Below are positions 1-6,288 of a stretch of DNA of 8,346 bases, piece by piece. The stretch is from Desulfosarcina sp. (GTDB lineage: Bacteria > Desulfobacterota > Desulfobacteria > Desulfobacterales > Desulfosarcinaceae): NCBI GenBank assembly GCA_018224455.1, contig JAGTUY010000298.1:1-8346 (forward strand), read 5' to 3'. How positions within the stretch are numbered: position 1 is the stretch's first letter; each line of letters begins with the position of its first letter. Under the pieces are notes generated by a model. The model searched no databases. It had not been told where the DNA came from and was given only the letters and a program-made list of their open reading frames with translations. Position numbers and translations under genes: made by a program.

Positions 1-155
1 ACGGCCAGGGCGATCAGCGATTTTTCCCGCTGTGTCAGTTCGCCTTCGGCGAAAACCGCTTCGTAATAATCGAAAAACTTTTGCGCCAGGTTGGGATTGT
101 CTTTACCGATATCACCGAATTTGGGCAGATCGTCCGGTTTGTAGTAGGTTTCCAT
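1..155 (-). CDS. AhpD/carboxymuconolactone decarboxylase-fold protein, 5' end only
   Basis: Only the first 51 codons are in the window; the gene runs off the left edge. The start at 155 is preceded by a good ribosome binding site (AAGGAGA, 5 nt spacing). The N-terminus begins METYYKPDDLPKFGDIGKD and continues with a helix containing FFDYYEAVFAEGELTQREK and then SLIALAV. This matches my memory of the small AhpD-like peroxidase proteins found in arsenosugar-biosynthesis (ArsM/ArsS) clusters, which start in the same way and carry their CxxC pair just after the ALAV segment, here outside the window. The family uses paired cysteines for peroxidase or reductase chemistry. The gene lies 159 nt downstream of the flavoprotein on the same strand, so the two may share a transcript. 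The fold-level call is fairly firm; the arsenosugar link is inference. Confidence 0.75.
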   Translation of the reverse strand, partial: METYYKPDDLPKFGDIGKDNPNLAQKFFDYYEAVFAEGELTQREKSLIALA

Positions 156-314
156 GGTGTTCTCCTTATAGAGCGTCCGTCTTACAAGAATCGATCGCGG
201 CTGAAAGCCGCTCCAACAATCCCTCCATGCCGAAACCCCCAAATCCGGAATTGTGTTCTCACCCATCAGATCTCCGTCATCTGTCCTCTGAAATCAGACC
301 TCAGGCTTCTGTCG

Positions 315-1802
315 TCATGACTCCGGCATCAGGCTTTTATCCTCGCATACCTCCGGCGTACACGCCCGCCCCTTCAGGTTGAAGAAGAATTTGAGCCCTT
401 TTTGCACCTTCTCGGAAAAAATTTTCGGTGAGAAAACACTGCCGGTCACCCGCTTGCTGATCTCCCCCAGCGTGGGATAGGGATGAATGGCCGAAGCCAT
501 GGTGGAAAGCTTAACGCCGCCATTCAATGCGGCCACCCATTCGGCAATCAGGTCACCGGCGCGTGGACCGAGGATCTGAACCCCCAGGGGCTTTTCTTTT
601 TTATCGAGGATCAATTTGATGCGGCCTACGGTCTGACCCTCGGCCAGTCCGCGGTCGTTGTCCCGAAACGCTTCTGTCCAGACGGAATAGTCCAGGCCCG
701 CATCCTTTGCCGCCCGTTCATTGAGTCCGATGCTGGCCAGCTCCGGATCCGTGTAGGTGCACCAGGGCAGCCAGGTATAGTCCACCTTGCGCGGCAGGTG
801 AAATACCGCGTTGCTCACCACCACCCCTCCTTCGTATCCGGCGGCGTGGGTGAACTGGTAGCCGCCGCTGACGTCACCGGCAGCAAAGATATGTTTCTGA
901 CTGGTTCGCAGCCGTGCGTCCACCGTAATGCCCGTTCGATCGAACGCCACACCCGCAGCATCCAGCCACAGGTCTTTGACATTGACCGAACGGCCCAAGG
1001 CCACCAGCACCGTATCGGCCGTCAGAACCACCGGCGCACCGTCTGCCGGCCGCAGGGTAACGCTTTTTTTCTCACCGGCCTCAGATGCACGGTCGACGGC
1101 GGCACCCAGGTAAAATTTTACGCCTTCTGATTCCATGACCGCCTGGACGGCATCGGCCACGTCCGGATCCTCTTTGCCTAAAATCTGATCGGCCTGATCC
1201 ACCACGGTGACTGACGATCCCAACCGGTTGAATGCCTGGGCCATCTCGATGCCGATGGGTCCGGCGCCCAGCACGATCATGCTGCCGGGGAGCTGATCGA
1301 GGGAGAAAATCTCACGGTTGGTGATGTAGCCGATCTCCTTCAGTCCCGGTATGGGGGGAACGGCCGCAGAGGATCCGGTGGCAATGACCCAGTTCTTGGC
1401 GGTAATCGCCCGGCCATCCAGATCCACCGTGCGCTCATTCTTGAAATAAACGGTCCCGAAAGCCACCTTTGCCCCCAGTTTGCAGAACCGTTCTTCCGAA
1501 TCATGCTTCTGGATGACGGCGATGACATCCTGTATGCGCTTGGCGATCTGTGAAAAATCCACGGGCGGCAGGGCCACGCTCGGCAGTCCGAAACGATCGG
1601 CATGCTTCATCTCGTGGTAAACGTGGGCCGAACGGATCAGGGTCTTGCTGGGCACACAGCCATAGTGCAGGCAGTCTCCGCCGAGGGCGGGCTCTTTTTC
1701 GACGAGCAGAGTCTTGGCACCCAGCTGCGCCGCTCCCGAAGCGACTGTAAGACCGGCTGCGCCGCCGCCGATGATGCCGATATCGTAGTCGTAGTTTGCC
1801 AT
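315..1802 (-). CDS. Mercuric-reductase-like / dihydrolipoamide-dehydrogenase-like FAD disulfide oxidoreductase
   Basis: A 495-aa class I pyridine nucleotide-disulfide oxidoreductase. The start at 1802 (MANYDYDIG) is chosen because GAAGGAG lies 6 nt upstream; the frame stays open to an ATG at 1904, but that extension precedes the conserved N-terminus. FAD-binding GGGAAG is at residues 12-17. The redox-active pair C44/C49 sits in GGDCLHYGCVPSK. A second Rossmann motif for NAD(P), GAGPIG, is at 179-184, and the second FAD contact, IFAAGDV, at 305-311. The C-terminal interface motif HPYPTLGE has its catalytic-type His at 440. Enzymes of this kind move electrons from NAD(P)H through FAD to a disulfide or metal. 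It lacks an N-terminal MerA heavy-metal domain and has no mer genes nearby, so true mercuric reductase activity is doubtful. Unusually, the protein ends with an extra CxxxxC pair (C481, C486). The downstream AhpD-like gene could be its redox partner (inference). Confidence 0.9.
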   Translation of the reverse strand: MANYDYDIGIIGGGAAGLTVASGAAQLGAKTLLVEKEPALGGDCLHYGCVPSKTLIRSAHVYHEMKHADRFGLPSVALPPVDFSQIAKRIQDVIAVIQKHDSEERFCKLGAKVAFGTVYFKNERTVDLDGRAITAKNWVIATGSSAAVPPIPGLKEIGYITNREIFSLDQLPGSMIVLGAGPIGIEMAQAFNRLGSSVTVVDQADQILGKEDPDVADAVQAVMESEGVKFYLGAAVDRASEAGEKKSVTLRPADGAPVVLTADTVLVALGRSVNVKDLWLDAAGVAFDRTGITVDARLRTSQKHIFAAGDVSGGYQFTHAAGYEGGVVVSNAVFHLPRKVDYTWLPWCTYTDPELASIGLNERAAKDAGLDYSVWTEAFRDNDRGLAEGQTVGRIKLILDKKEKPLGVQILGPRAGDLIAEWVAALNGGVKLSTMASAIHPYPTLGEISKRVTGSVFSPKIFSEKVQKGLKFFFNLKGRACTPEVCEDKSLMPES

Positions 1803-2018
1803 CGTCGTCTCCTTCAGATGTGATTCCTGATAATCTCGATACAATTTTAAGGTTGGTCGCGCAACGGATGAGAACCTTACAGCGTTTTTTACCCGCTCAA
1901 TCAAAAAACGATCGGGTCAGTTGGTCGGCGATGGGACACAACTCAATGACCGTTCGGTTCAACCTCGAAGGGCGCAAGGGGGGCGGTCTTACAGCTGGTC
2001 TGGACCTGCACAATACGG
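1803..2018. other. Intergenic stretch, no gene seen
   Basis: This 216-nt gap lies between the flavoprotein start and the stop of the 73-aa gene, both on the minus strand. It should contain the flavoprotein promoter, but I find only a TAAAAT-like -10 on the minus strand near 1846-1851, without a convincing -35. No terminator hairpin with a T-run is evident and no supported short gene was found. Confidence 0.4.
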
Positions 2019-2240
2019 CTATTCTCTTCCGGGCCACTGAACGCCGGTCTGCTCATCGACCACATAGCAGAACCGGTTCCATTCGAACTCCCGATGACTG
2101 AACGGGCAGCGCAGTTGGACCTTTCGGTCCGTAACATTCACCACCTCCCAGTCTCCCTTGCGAGGTCCTTCACCGATATTGATTTTCTGACCCACCCTGA
2201 ACGGGTAGGGTTTGAATACGGCTACGTCATGGGTCTCCAT
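2019..2240 (-). CDS. Small conserved-looking protein of 73 aa, function unknown
   Basis: A compact 73-residue protein starting METHDVAVFKPYPFRVGQK, with AGGGAG 6 nt before the ATG at 2240. I cannot assign a function. The sequence alternates hydrophobic and polar residues (VGQKINIG, WEVVNV, KVQLRCP, EWNRFCYVV) and has Gly and Pro at likely turns, as expected of a small all-beta barrel of SH3/KOW type; that is only a structural guess. Two cysteines (C45, C58) lie in RCPFSHREFEWNRFCY, too far apart for a zinc knuckle. There is no signal peptide or membrane segment, so it should be cytoplasmic. Coding quality, the ribosome binding site and protein-like composition argue that it is real. It sits alone between the flavoprotein and a palindromic element. 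Confidence 0.65.
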   Translation of the reverse strand: METHDVAVFKPYPFRVGQKINIGEGPRKGDWEVVNVTDRKVQLRCPFSHREFEWNRFCYVVDEQTGVQWPGRE

Positions 2241-2334
2241 ATTTGCTCCCTATGGGGGTGCCGTGTACCAAGGGTTGGGGCATTACAAAAGGTATAGTCC
2301 AGTCTCAAGATCCTCAAGTTTAGTGTTGCCCCGG
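2241..2334. promoter_or_regulatory. Possible weak promoter region of the 73-aa gene (minus strand)
   Basis: On the minus strand, TTGAGG (2317-2312) is followed after 15 nt by TATACC (2296-2291), about 50 nt upstream of the start codon at 2240. The spacer is shorter than the usual 16-18 nt, so this is only a weak candidate. Nothing else was recognised in this stretch. Confidence 0.2.
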
Positions 2335-2475
2335 AAATGGTAGCTTGCGGTTCAGATCAAGGCCGCAGCTTAATTGAAACTGCAGGCGCAGCAACGCGAC
2401 GTCGAGGATAGCGCTGACGCTTCACTACGTGCTCAATTAAGTGAGAACGCAGAGCTGGGCCGCAAGATGCCATTT
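2335..2475. repeat. 141-bp imperfect palindromic element, MITE/REP-like
   Basis: The 43-nt left arm (2335-2377) and right arm (2433-2475) are reverse complements in exact register with no gaps. They match in three blocks: AAATGG/CCATTT at the tips, CTTGCGG/CCGCAAG (2344-2350 with 2460-2466) and CTTAATTGA/TCAATTAAG (2369-2377 with 2433-2441). In all, 29 of 43 positions pair, plus three U-G wobbles if read as plus-strand RNA. The 55-nt centre is GC-rich with smaller self-complementary pieces around AGCGCT. The element begins 8 nt beyond the stop codon of the 70-aa gene and carries no ORF I can support. It could be a miniature inverted-repeat element, a dispersed extragenic palindrome, or a structured terminator or 3' stabiliser for the rubrerythrin operon. 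No second copy exists in the window, so its repeat status is untested. Confidence 0.6.
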
Positions 2476-2483
2476 GTGAATTT

Positions 2484-2696
2484 CTATTTGATTTTATTGA
2501 ACTTATCATGCCATGCACACGCATTGCAAAAGGTTTCCGTGGCGTCGCCGACCTCTGGGCACTCGTCATCATCCAGATCTTCTTCAAAACAGACTTCACC
2601 ATCCCGGCACTCGAACTCGTAAACATCGTAGTCGTCGTCGGGGTTTTTGACATGGAATTTTTTACAGCCGCAGACCGGGCATTTGGATTGGGTCAT
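2484..2696 (-). CDS. 70-aa cysteine-rich, acidic zinc-ribbon-like protein
   Basis: The start is the ATG at 2696 (MTQSKCPVCG), with AAGGAG 8 nt upstream; an in-frame TTG at 2702 is too close to that site. The protein has eight cysteines: a CPVCGC knuckle (C6, C9, C11), a middle group (C30, C36, C46) and a C-terminal CNAC (C57, C60) followed by AWH. The two outer pairs suggest a zinc ribbon or rubredoxin-like metal site. The loop between them is very acidic (NPDDDYDVYEFE, EEDLDDDE). It is not a standard rubredoxin because the second CPxCG is missing. It starts 17 nt after the stop of the rubrerythrin-like gene on the same strand, so the two are almost certainly cotranscribed. Its partner rubrerythrin lacks a rubredoxin domain, so this could be its electron-transfer or metal-handling partner (inference). 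Confidence 0.8.
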   Translation of the reverse strand: MTQSKCPVCGCKKFHVKNPDDDYDVYEFECRDGEVCFEEDLDDDECPEVGDATETFCNACAWHDKFNKIK

Positions 2697-2713
2697 TGTC
2701 AAGACTCCTTTAT

Positions 2714-3169
2714 TTACCAGACCTCGGGATAGCCGATGTCGATGAAGGCGGATTCCATTTTCAATTTGTGATCCCGCTCCATGGCGGCCAGATCCAGAAA
2801 CACCTGCCGCTTGTCGTCGTCATCGCACATCTCGGCCATACCGGTGTACTGTTTCATGGCCGCTTCCTCCTTTTTCATGGCCAGGGCAAAGGCGTGGGCC
2901 GGCTTCATTGCCATGGACAACTCCGGCTCGTCTACGGTTTCGGCCACCTTGTAGTCCCGCGATTCGGAAAAGTAGCGGTCCACGGTGTTGCTGGTGTAAA
3001 TCTTGGTCAGGATGTCCCGGTGTTTCTTCTCCTCATCGGCCAGGGATGCGAAGAGCTTTTTCAGGTGCGGATCTGTGAGCGTATTGGCCGCATCGTCATA
3101 GAACTTTCTGGCTTCCACCTCGTTGGCGATGGCCTGCTTGATGATATCCTTGTAATCGTTCAATTTCAT
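2714..3169 (-). CDS. Rubrerythrin-like diiron ferritin-family protein without rubredoxin domain
   Basis: A 151-aa four-helix-bundle protein with GGAGG ahead of the ATG at 3169. The two halves each carry the diiron pattern. First half: E17-x6-Y24 and E47-x2-H50 (DEEKKH). Second half: E101-x6-Y108 and E131-x2-H134 (MERDHK). This is the ligand set of the ferritin-like/rubrerythrin family, which in anaerobes reduces hydrogen peroxide. Classic rubrerythrins are about 190 aa and end in a rubredoxin domain; here the protein stops just after the bundle (GYPEVW), so electrons must come from elsewhere. The spacing between the halves (about 50 residues with YFSESRDYKVAE) is longer than in minimal bundles. 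The cysteine-rich 70-aa gene follows 17 nt downstream, and the rhodanese-diiron gene starts divergently 199 nt away. Confidence 0.88.
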   Translation of the reverse strand: MKLNDYKDIIKQAIANEVEARKFYDDAANTLTDPHLKKLFASLADEEKKHRDILTKIYTSNTVDRYFSESRDYKVAETVDEPELSMAMKPAHAFALAMKKEEAAMKQYTGMAEMCDDDDKRQVFLDLAAMERDHKLKMESAFIDIGYPEVW

Positions 3170-3368
3170 GTTGCCCTCCGTTTGCTATAAAGAATATTGG
3201 GGGAAATGTGGATTTACAGCGCATGCTTGAACACTAATGCATCAATTTTGAAAAGCAAACTGCATGCCACCCAAAAAGCAATGGCCGGCGGGGTTTGTTT
3301 TGTGTATACTTGCATTACCCATCCGATCTGCATAAATATGAACCAACCCTATCCATCCGGAGGACCCC
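3170..3368. promoter_or_regulatory. Divergent promoter region between the rubrerythrin-like and rhodanese-diiron genes
   Basis: This 199-nt AT-richer intergenic region must drive both divergent transcripts. On the plus strand a good -10 (TATACT, 3305-3310) lies about 60 nt before the start at 3369, but the bases 16-18 nt upstream do not form a convincing -35, which would fit activator or alternative sigma control. A loose PerR-box-like sequence (CTATAAAGAATATTG, 3185-3199) lies just upstream of the rubrerythrin start; it matches the 7-1-7 consensus at only about 9 of 14 positions. Neither site is firm. Confidence 0.35.
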
Positions 3369-4205
3369 ATGAACTGGAGACCATTCCTGACTCCCGTGGC
3401 ATCCGTCGACACCGACCAAGCCAGATCCTATCTGGCCGACAAAAAAGTGGACGAGGTAACCATTCTGGACGTGCGCCAACCCAAAGAATATGAGGCCGGC
3501 CACATTCCCGGTGCCGTTCTCACGCCGCTGCCGGAGCTCACCGACCACATGCAGCGCATCGACCGCACCAAGCCGGTGATGGTTTACTGTGCATCCGGCG
3601 GCCGCAGCCGGATGGCGGCCCAGCTGCTTTCCGGGCAGGGCTTCGACCACATCATCAACGTGGCCGGCGGCTTCAACGCCTGGACCAGCGAAGCGGCGTT
3701 CCTGGGTGAAGAGAAGGGGCTGGCGCTTTTCGATGGGGTCACGTCGGTGGAAAATGCCCTGGCCGTGGCCTACTCGCTCGAAGCGGGCTTGAAGGACTTC
3801 TACGACACCATGGCGGGAAAGGTTGACAGTGATCCGGCGAGACAACTGTTTCACCAACTGTCTCAAATTGAAGTGAAACATCAGGATCGCATCCTGGAGC
3901 AGTACACCGCGCTGACCGGCAAGCCGGTCACCCGGGACACCTTCGAGGCCCAACAGGTACCGGAGGTGCTGGAAGGAGGGCTGACCACCGAAGAGTATGC
4001 CAACCTGCTCATGCCCGCTTACGACACGGTGCAGGAAATCATCGAACTGGCCATGTCTATCGAAGCCCAGGCCCTGGATCTCTACCTCCGAGCATCCGAA
4101 AAGGCGCAAAACGAGGCGGGCAAAAAGGCCCTGATCCAGATTGCCAATGAGGAGAAGGCCCATCTGGCACGGCTGGGCCGGTTGATGGAGGAAACATTAA
4201 CATGA
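3369..4205 (+). CDS. Rhodanese and rubrerythrin-like diiron fusion protein
   Basis: A 278-aa two-domain protein with GGAGG 5 nt before the ATG at 3369. Residues about 10-108 form a single rhodanese domain: ILDVRQPKEYEAGHIPGA (32-49) and the active-site loop C74-ASGG-R79, where C74 would carry the persulfide, ending with NVAGGFNAW. Residues about 120-278 form a ferritin-like bundle with a complete diiron set: E138-x6-Y145, E168-x2-H171 (IEVKH), E232-x6-Y239 and E262-x2-H265 (NEEKAH). Rhodaneses transfer sulfane sulfur; rubrerythrin-like bundles use two irons to reduce peroxide or oxygen. The fusion implies coupled persulfide and redox chemistry, for example oxidative defence using sulfur species (inference). 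No signal peptide is present. Its stop overlaps the start of the next gene (ATGA, 4202-4205), showing translational coupling with a flavoprotein oxidoreductase. Confidence 0.92.
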   Translation: MNWRPFLTPVASVDTDQARSYLADKKVDEVTILDVRQPKEYEAGHIPGAVLTPLPELTDHMQRIDRTKPVMVYCASGGRSRMAAQLLSGQGFDHIINVAGGFNAWTSEAAFLGEEKGLALFDGVTSVENALAVAYSLEAGLKDFYDTMAGKVDSDPARQLFHQLSQIEVKHQDRILEQYTALTGKPVTRDTFEAQQVPEVLEGGLTTEEYANLLMPAYDTVQEIIELAMSIEAQALDLYLRASEKAQNEAGKKALIQIANEEKAHLARLGRLMEETLT

Positions 4206-5314
4206 GCAAACAATTGGTGCTTATCGGCGGCGGCCATGCCCACATGGTCACATTGGCCAACCTGGCCACAATTACCAAAAATGGTCACGATGTCACCGTC
4301 ATCGGCCCGTCGGAATTTCACTACTACTCGGGCATGGGACCGGGAATGCTTTCCGGCACCTACCGACCCGAGGAAATTCGATTCGCCACCCGGCTTGTGG
4401 TCGAAAAGCAGGGGGGAACATTCCTGCACGGCAAAGCGGCCACCATCGATCCCGAACGGCGGCTCGTGATCCTGGAAAACGGCCACACCGTGCCCTACGA
4501 TGTGCTCTCCTGCAACGCGGGCAGCCATGTACCCAAACCGGCCATTGAAGGGGAGCTTGCCGACCTTTACACCGTCAAACCCATCGAGCGCCTCATGGAG
4601 GCCAAAGACCGCCTGGTCAACCATTTCGGCCGGCACTCGCCGGATGTGGTCATTGTCGGCGGCGGTCCATCTGCGGCCGAGGTGGCCGGCAACGTCTGGC
4701 AGCTGGCAGCAACCACCGGCGGGCACATGCCGCGCATCACCATCTGTGCCGGCAGCGCATTCATGTCCCGCTTTCCCGCATCCGTCCGCCGCAGGATCTC
4801 GAGCGTGTTGGGCCGACGGGGGGTCATCATCCGCGAGCCGGTCTACGTGAAATCGGTAGCCCACGATGCCGTCATCCTGAACAACGGCGAAACCCTTCCT
4901 GCAGATTTCATCTTCTTGGCCCTGGGGGTCAAGCCCTCCGGCATTTTTGCGGATTCCAACATCGCCACCGGTCCCGACGGCGGTCTGCAGGTCAACCGGT
5001 TTTTACAGAGCACCCAGCATCCCCGCATCTTCGGCGGCGGCGACTGCATCTATTTTCAGGACCAGCCCTTGGATAAGGTGGGCGTCTATGCGGTCCGCCA
5101 GAATCCGGTGCTGCTGCACAACATCATGGCCCAGCTGGACGGCGGCGACCTGATGCCCTTCGACCCGGGCGGTGACTACCTGCTGATCTTCAACCTGGGG
5201 GGCCGGGTCGGCGTTTTTAAAAAACGATGGCTGGAATTCGGCGGCCGGCCCGCGTTCCTGATCAAGGACTATATCGATCGAAAATTCATGAAAGAATTTC
5301 AGGCCATGGAATAG
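4202..5314 (+). CDS. FAD/NAD(P)-dependent oxidoreductase of the SelD-associated, NDH-2/SQR-like type
   Basis: A 370-aa flavoprotein whose ATG overlaps the preceding stop; GGAGG at 4187-4191 lies 10 nt upstream inside the previous gene. The N-terminal FAD motif is LIGGGHAHMVTLANL (GGGHAH at 9-14), and YYSGMGPGMLSGTY (41-54) follows. The second Rossmann motif GGGPSAAE is at 153-160 and the FAD-pyrophosphate motif IFGGGDC at 276-282. The GGGHAH start and SGM.PG motif are typical of the oxidoreductase family that occurs alone or fused N-terminally to selenophosphate synthetase (SelD), related to type II NADH dehydrogenase and sulfide:quinone reductase. It has C104, C182 and C282, but not the clear three-cysteine pattern of true SQR. 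No selD is present here. Coupling to the rhodanese-diiron protein suggests it supplies electrons to that protein or handles sulfide, selenide or persulfide (inference). Confidence 0.88.
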   Translation: MSKQLVLIGGGHAHMVTLANLATITKNGHDVTVIGPSEFHYYSGMGPGMLSGTYRPEEIRFATRLVVEKQGGTFLHGKAATIDPERRLVILENGHTVPYDVLSCNAGSHVPKPAIEGELADLYTVKPIERLMEAKDRLVNHFGRHSPDVVIVGGGPSAAEVAGNVWQLAATTGGHMPRITICAGSAFMSRFPASVRRRISSVLGRRGVIIREPVYVKSVAHDAVILNNGETLPADFIFLALGVKPSGIFADSNIATGPDGGLQVNRFLQSTQHPRIFGGGDCIYFQDQPLDKVGVYAVRQNPVLLHNIMAQLDGGDLMPFDPGGDYLLIFNLGGRVGVFKKRWLEFGGRPAFLIKDYIDRKFMKEFQAME

Positions 5315-5335
5315 TGACCCTGTTTTTAGCGGCTG

Positions 5336-5365
5336 TTGACACTCAGGCCTCGCTTTTGCTATTTG
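5336..5365 (+). promoter_or_regulatory. Promoter of perR
   Basis: A perfect -35 (TTGACA, 5336-5341) is followed after 18 nt by TATTTG (5360-5365), a weak -10 rescued by an extended -10 TG at 5357-5358. The transcription start would fall near 5371-5373, inside the Fur/PerR-box-like site. Seen in sequence; not experimentally supported. Confidence 0.5.
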
Positions 5366-5366
5366 T

Positions 5367-5381
5367 TGATAATCATTTTCC
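5367..5381 (+). promoter_or_regulatory. Fur/PerR-box-like operator over the perR transcription start
   Basis: TGATAATCATTTTCC matches the 7-1-7 Fur-family consensus TGATAATnATTATCA at 12 of 14 half-site positions. It sits directly downstream of the -10 and about 30 nt ahead of the start codon, the usual place for autorepression by a Fur-family regulator. The left half site is perfect. Confidence 0.6.
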
Positions 5382-5411
5382 ATAAAAATCATATCTACAT
5401 CGAGTCTGCCC

Positions 5412-5852
5412 ATGCCTGATACTGAGATCCGAATGCGAAAAATGGTGCAGGCCTTGCGCGAAAACCGGTATCGAATCACCCCCCAGCGCCTGGCTATTCT
5501 GAAAGTCCTCGCCGAGAGCAAGGGACACCCCAGCGTTGATTCGATCTACGACCAGGTCAGAAGCAGATTTCCCACCACCAGCCTGGCCACCATCTATAAG
5601 AATGTGGCCGTCCTCAGAGACCTGGGCCAGTTGCTGGAACTGGGTTTCAGCGATGACTGCAACCGGTACGACGGCAACAAACCCTACGACCACCCCCACG
5701 TGGTATGCACCGTTTGCCGGAAAATCCTCGATCCCGACATGTCGTCCCTGGCGGATATGACCCAGGCGCTGACCCGGGAGACCGGTTTTACCATCACCCG
5801 CCACCGCCTCGATTTCTTCGGCATCTGCCCGGACTGCCAGGCCAGTCGTTAG
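5412..5852 (+). CDS. perR: PerR-type Fur-family peroxide-sensing repressor
   Basis: A 146-aa Fur-family protein. The winged-helix domain covers about residues 8-85 (RITPQRLAIL, TTSLATIYKNVAVLRDLG); the dimer/metal domain follows. The structural zinc site is C99/C102 plus C139/C142. The regulatory metal ligands line up with those of Bacillus PerR: H39, D87 (in NRYDGN), H94, H96 and D107. Aspartate at position 87, where Fur has glutamate, is the hallmark of PerR-type sensors, in which iron-catalysed histidine oxidation releases the DNA. It therefore probably represses the neighbouring diiron peroxidase genes and itself. The start at 5412 has only a weak GAG 7 nt upstream; M8 (5433) is an alternative start that would keep the DNA-binding domain. 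It ends 4 nt from a convergent lipoprotein gene, leaving no room for a separate terminator. Confidence 0.88.
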   Translation: MPDTEIRMRKMVQALRENRYRITPQRLAILKVLAESKGHPSVDSIYDQVRSRFPTTSLATIYKNVAVLRDLGQLLELGFSDDCNRYDGNKPYDHPHVVCTVCRKILDPDMSSLADMTQALTRETGFTITRHRLDFFGICPDCQASR

Positions 5853-5856
5853 GCGA

Positions 5857-6288
5857 TCAATTTTTAGGTGGGAATGATTGCATCGCTCTGCCGAATCCAA
5901 TAATAACGCCGTCGGCATCCATCGCCATAATGGAGAATTCATAGGTGTGTCGATTTCCCGGCGGCGGGCAGGGGCCGTTATAACCGAGCTTGAGGGCACC
6001 GGCAGGGATGACCCCCGACCCGTCATACTTGACCTTGCCGCCGCCGTGATTCCATGCCGGCAGGTCTAAATCGCTGAGATAAGTCCGCAGTTCTTCGGTA
6101 CCCTCAGGCACGTCGGACACCCGGATTTCAGGGGATTCATGGGTGCAGGCCTGGATCCCTTCCCAGGAGAAGTCCACCGTCAACTTGGCAGCATCTTTGG
6201 GGATCTTAATCTGATTCTGATTTTTAGCACAGCCGACGGCCAGGACCAGAAGCACCGCCAGCAGAACGATTGAAAACCGTTTTTTCAT
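5857..6288 (-). CDS. Short PEBP (YbhB/YbcL)-like lipoprotein
   Basis: A 143-aa protein with GAGG 5 nt before the ATG at 6288. It starts with a lipoprotein signal peptide: KKR, a hydrophobic stretch, then LAVGC with C20 as the likely lipidated residue. There is no Asp at +2, so outer-membrane sorting is expected. The mature part ends in YNGPCPPPGNRHTYEF (103-118) followed by AMDADG, the signature of the phosphatidylethanolamine-binding (Raf kinase inhibitor-like) family. The earlier SPEIRVSDVPEGTEEL (52-67) matches the family's SPPL..GVPEGT segment. Bacterial members are usually about 150-180 residues without a tether; here the region between the two motifs is short and the usual DP-D and HW motifs are not recognisable, so ligand binding may be altered. 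C48 and C107 could form a disulfide. Function unknown; family call fairly firm. Confidence 0.75.
   Translation of the reverse strand: MKKRFSIVLLAVLLVLAVGCAKNQNQIKIPKDAAKLTVDFSWEGIQACTHESPEIRVSDVPEGTEELRTYLSDLDLPAWNHGGGKVKYDGSGVIPAGALKLGYNGPCPPPGNRHTYEFSIMAMDADGVIIGFGRAMQSFPPKN

Noticed and set aside
280..335. Imperfect repeats and a TCTGA-AA-TCAGA inverted repeat near the 3' end of the flavoprotein gene
   Set aside because: The loop is only two bases and no T-run follows, so it is not a credible terminator; the repeats are short and irregular.
483..1130. A 215-codon plus-strand open frame
   Set aside because: It lies entirely opposite the flavoprotein gene, whose motifs are unmistakable; the antisense frame has no recognisable domain and is a GC-rich shadow.
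1803..1904. N-terminal extension of the flavoprotein to the ATG at 1904
   Set aside because: The ribosome binding site lies before the ATG at 1802, and the family starts directly with the FAD-binding strand.
2357..2653. Open frames on both strands across the palindromic element
   Set aside because: They overlap the cysteine-rich gene in other frames and cross the inverted repeat; no ribosome binding site or protein family supports them.
3185..3199. PerR-box-like sequence upstream of the rubrerythrin-like gene
   Set aside because: Only about 9 of 14 positions match and the half sites pair poorly; AT-rich chance matches of this quality are common.
3315..4163. A 282-codon minus-strand open frame
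   Set aside because: Antisense to the rhodanese-diiron gene with its complete active sites; Arg/His/Gly-rich shadow composition.
5373..6026. A 217-codon minus-strand open frame overlapping perR and the lipoprotein
   Set aside because: Two real genes with conserved motifs and signals occupy both halves of this interval in other frames.
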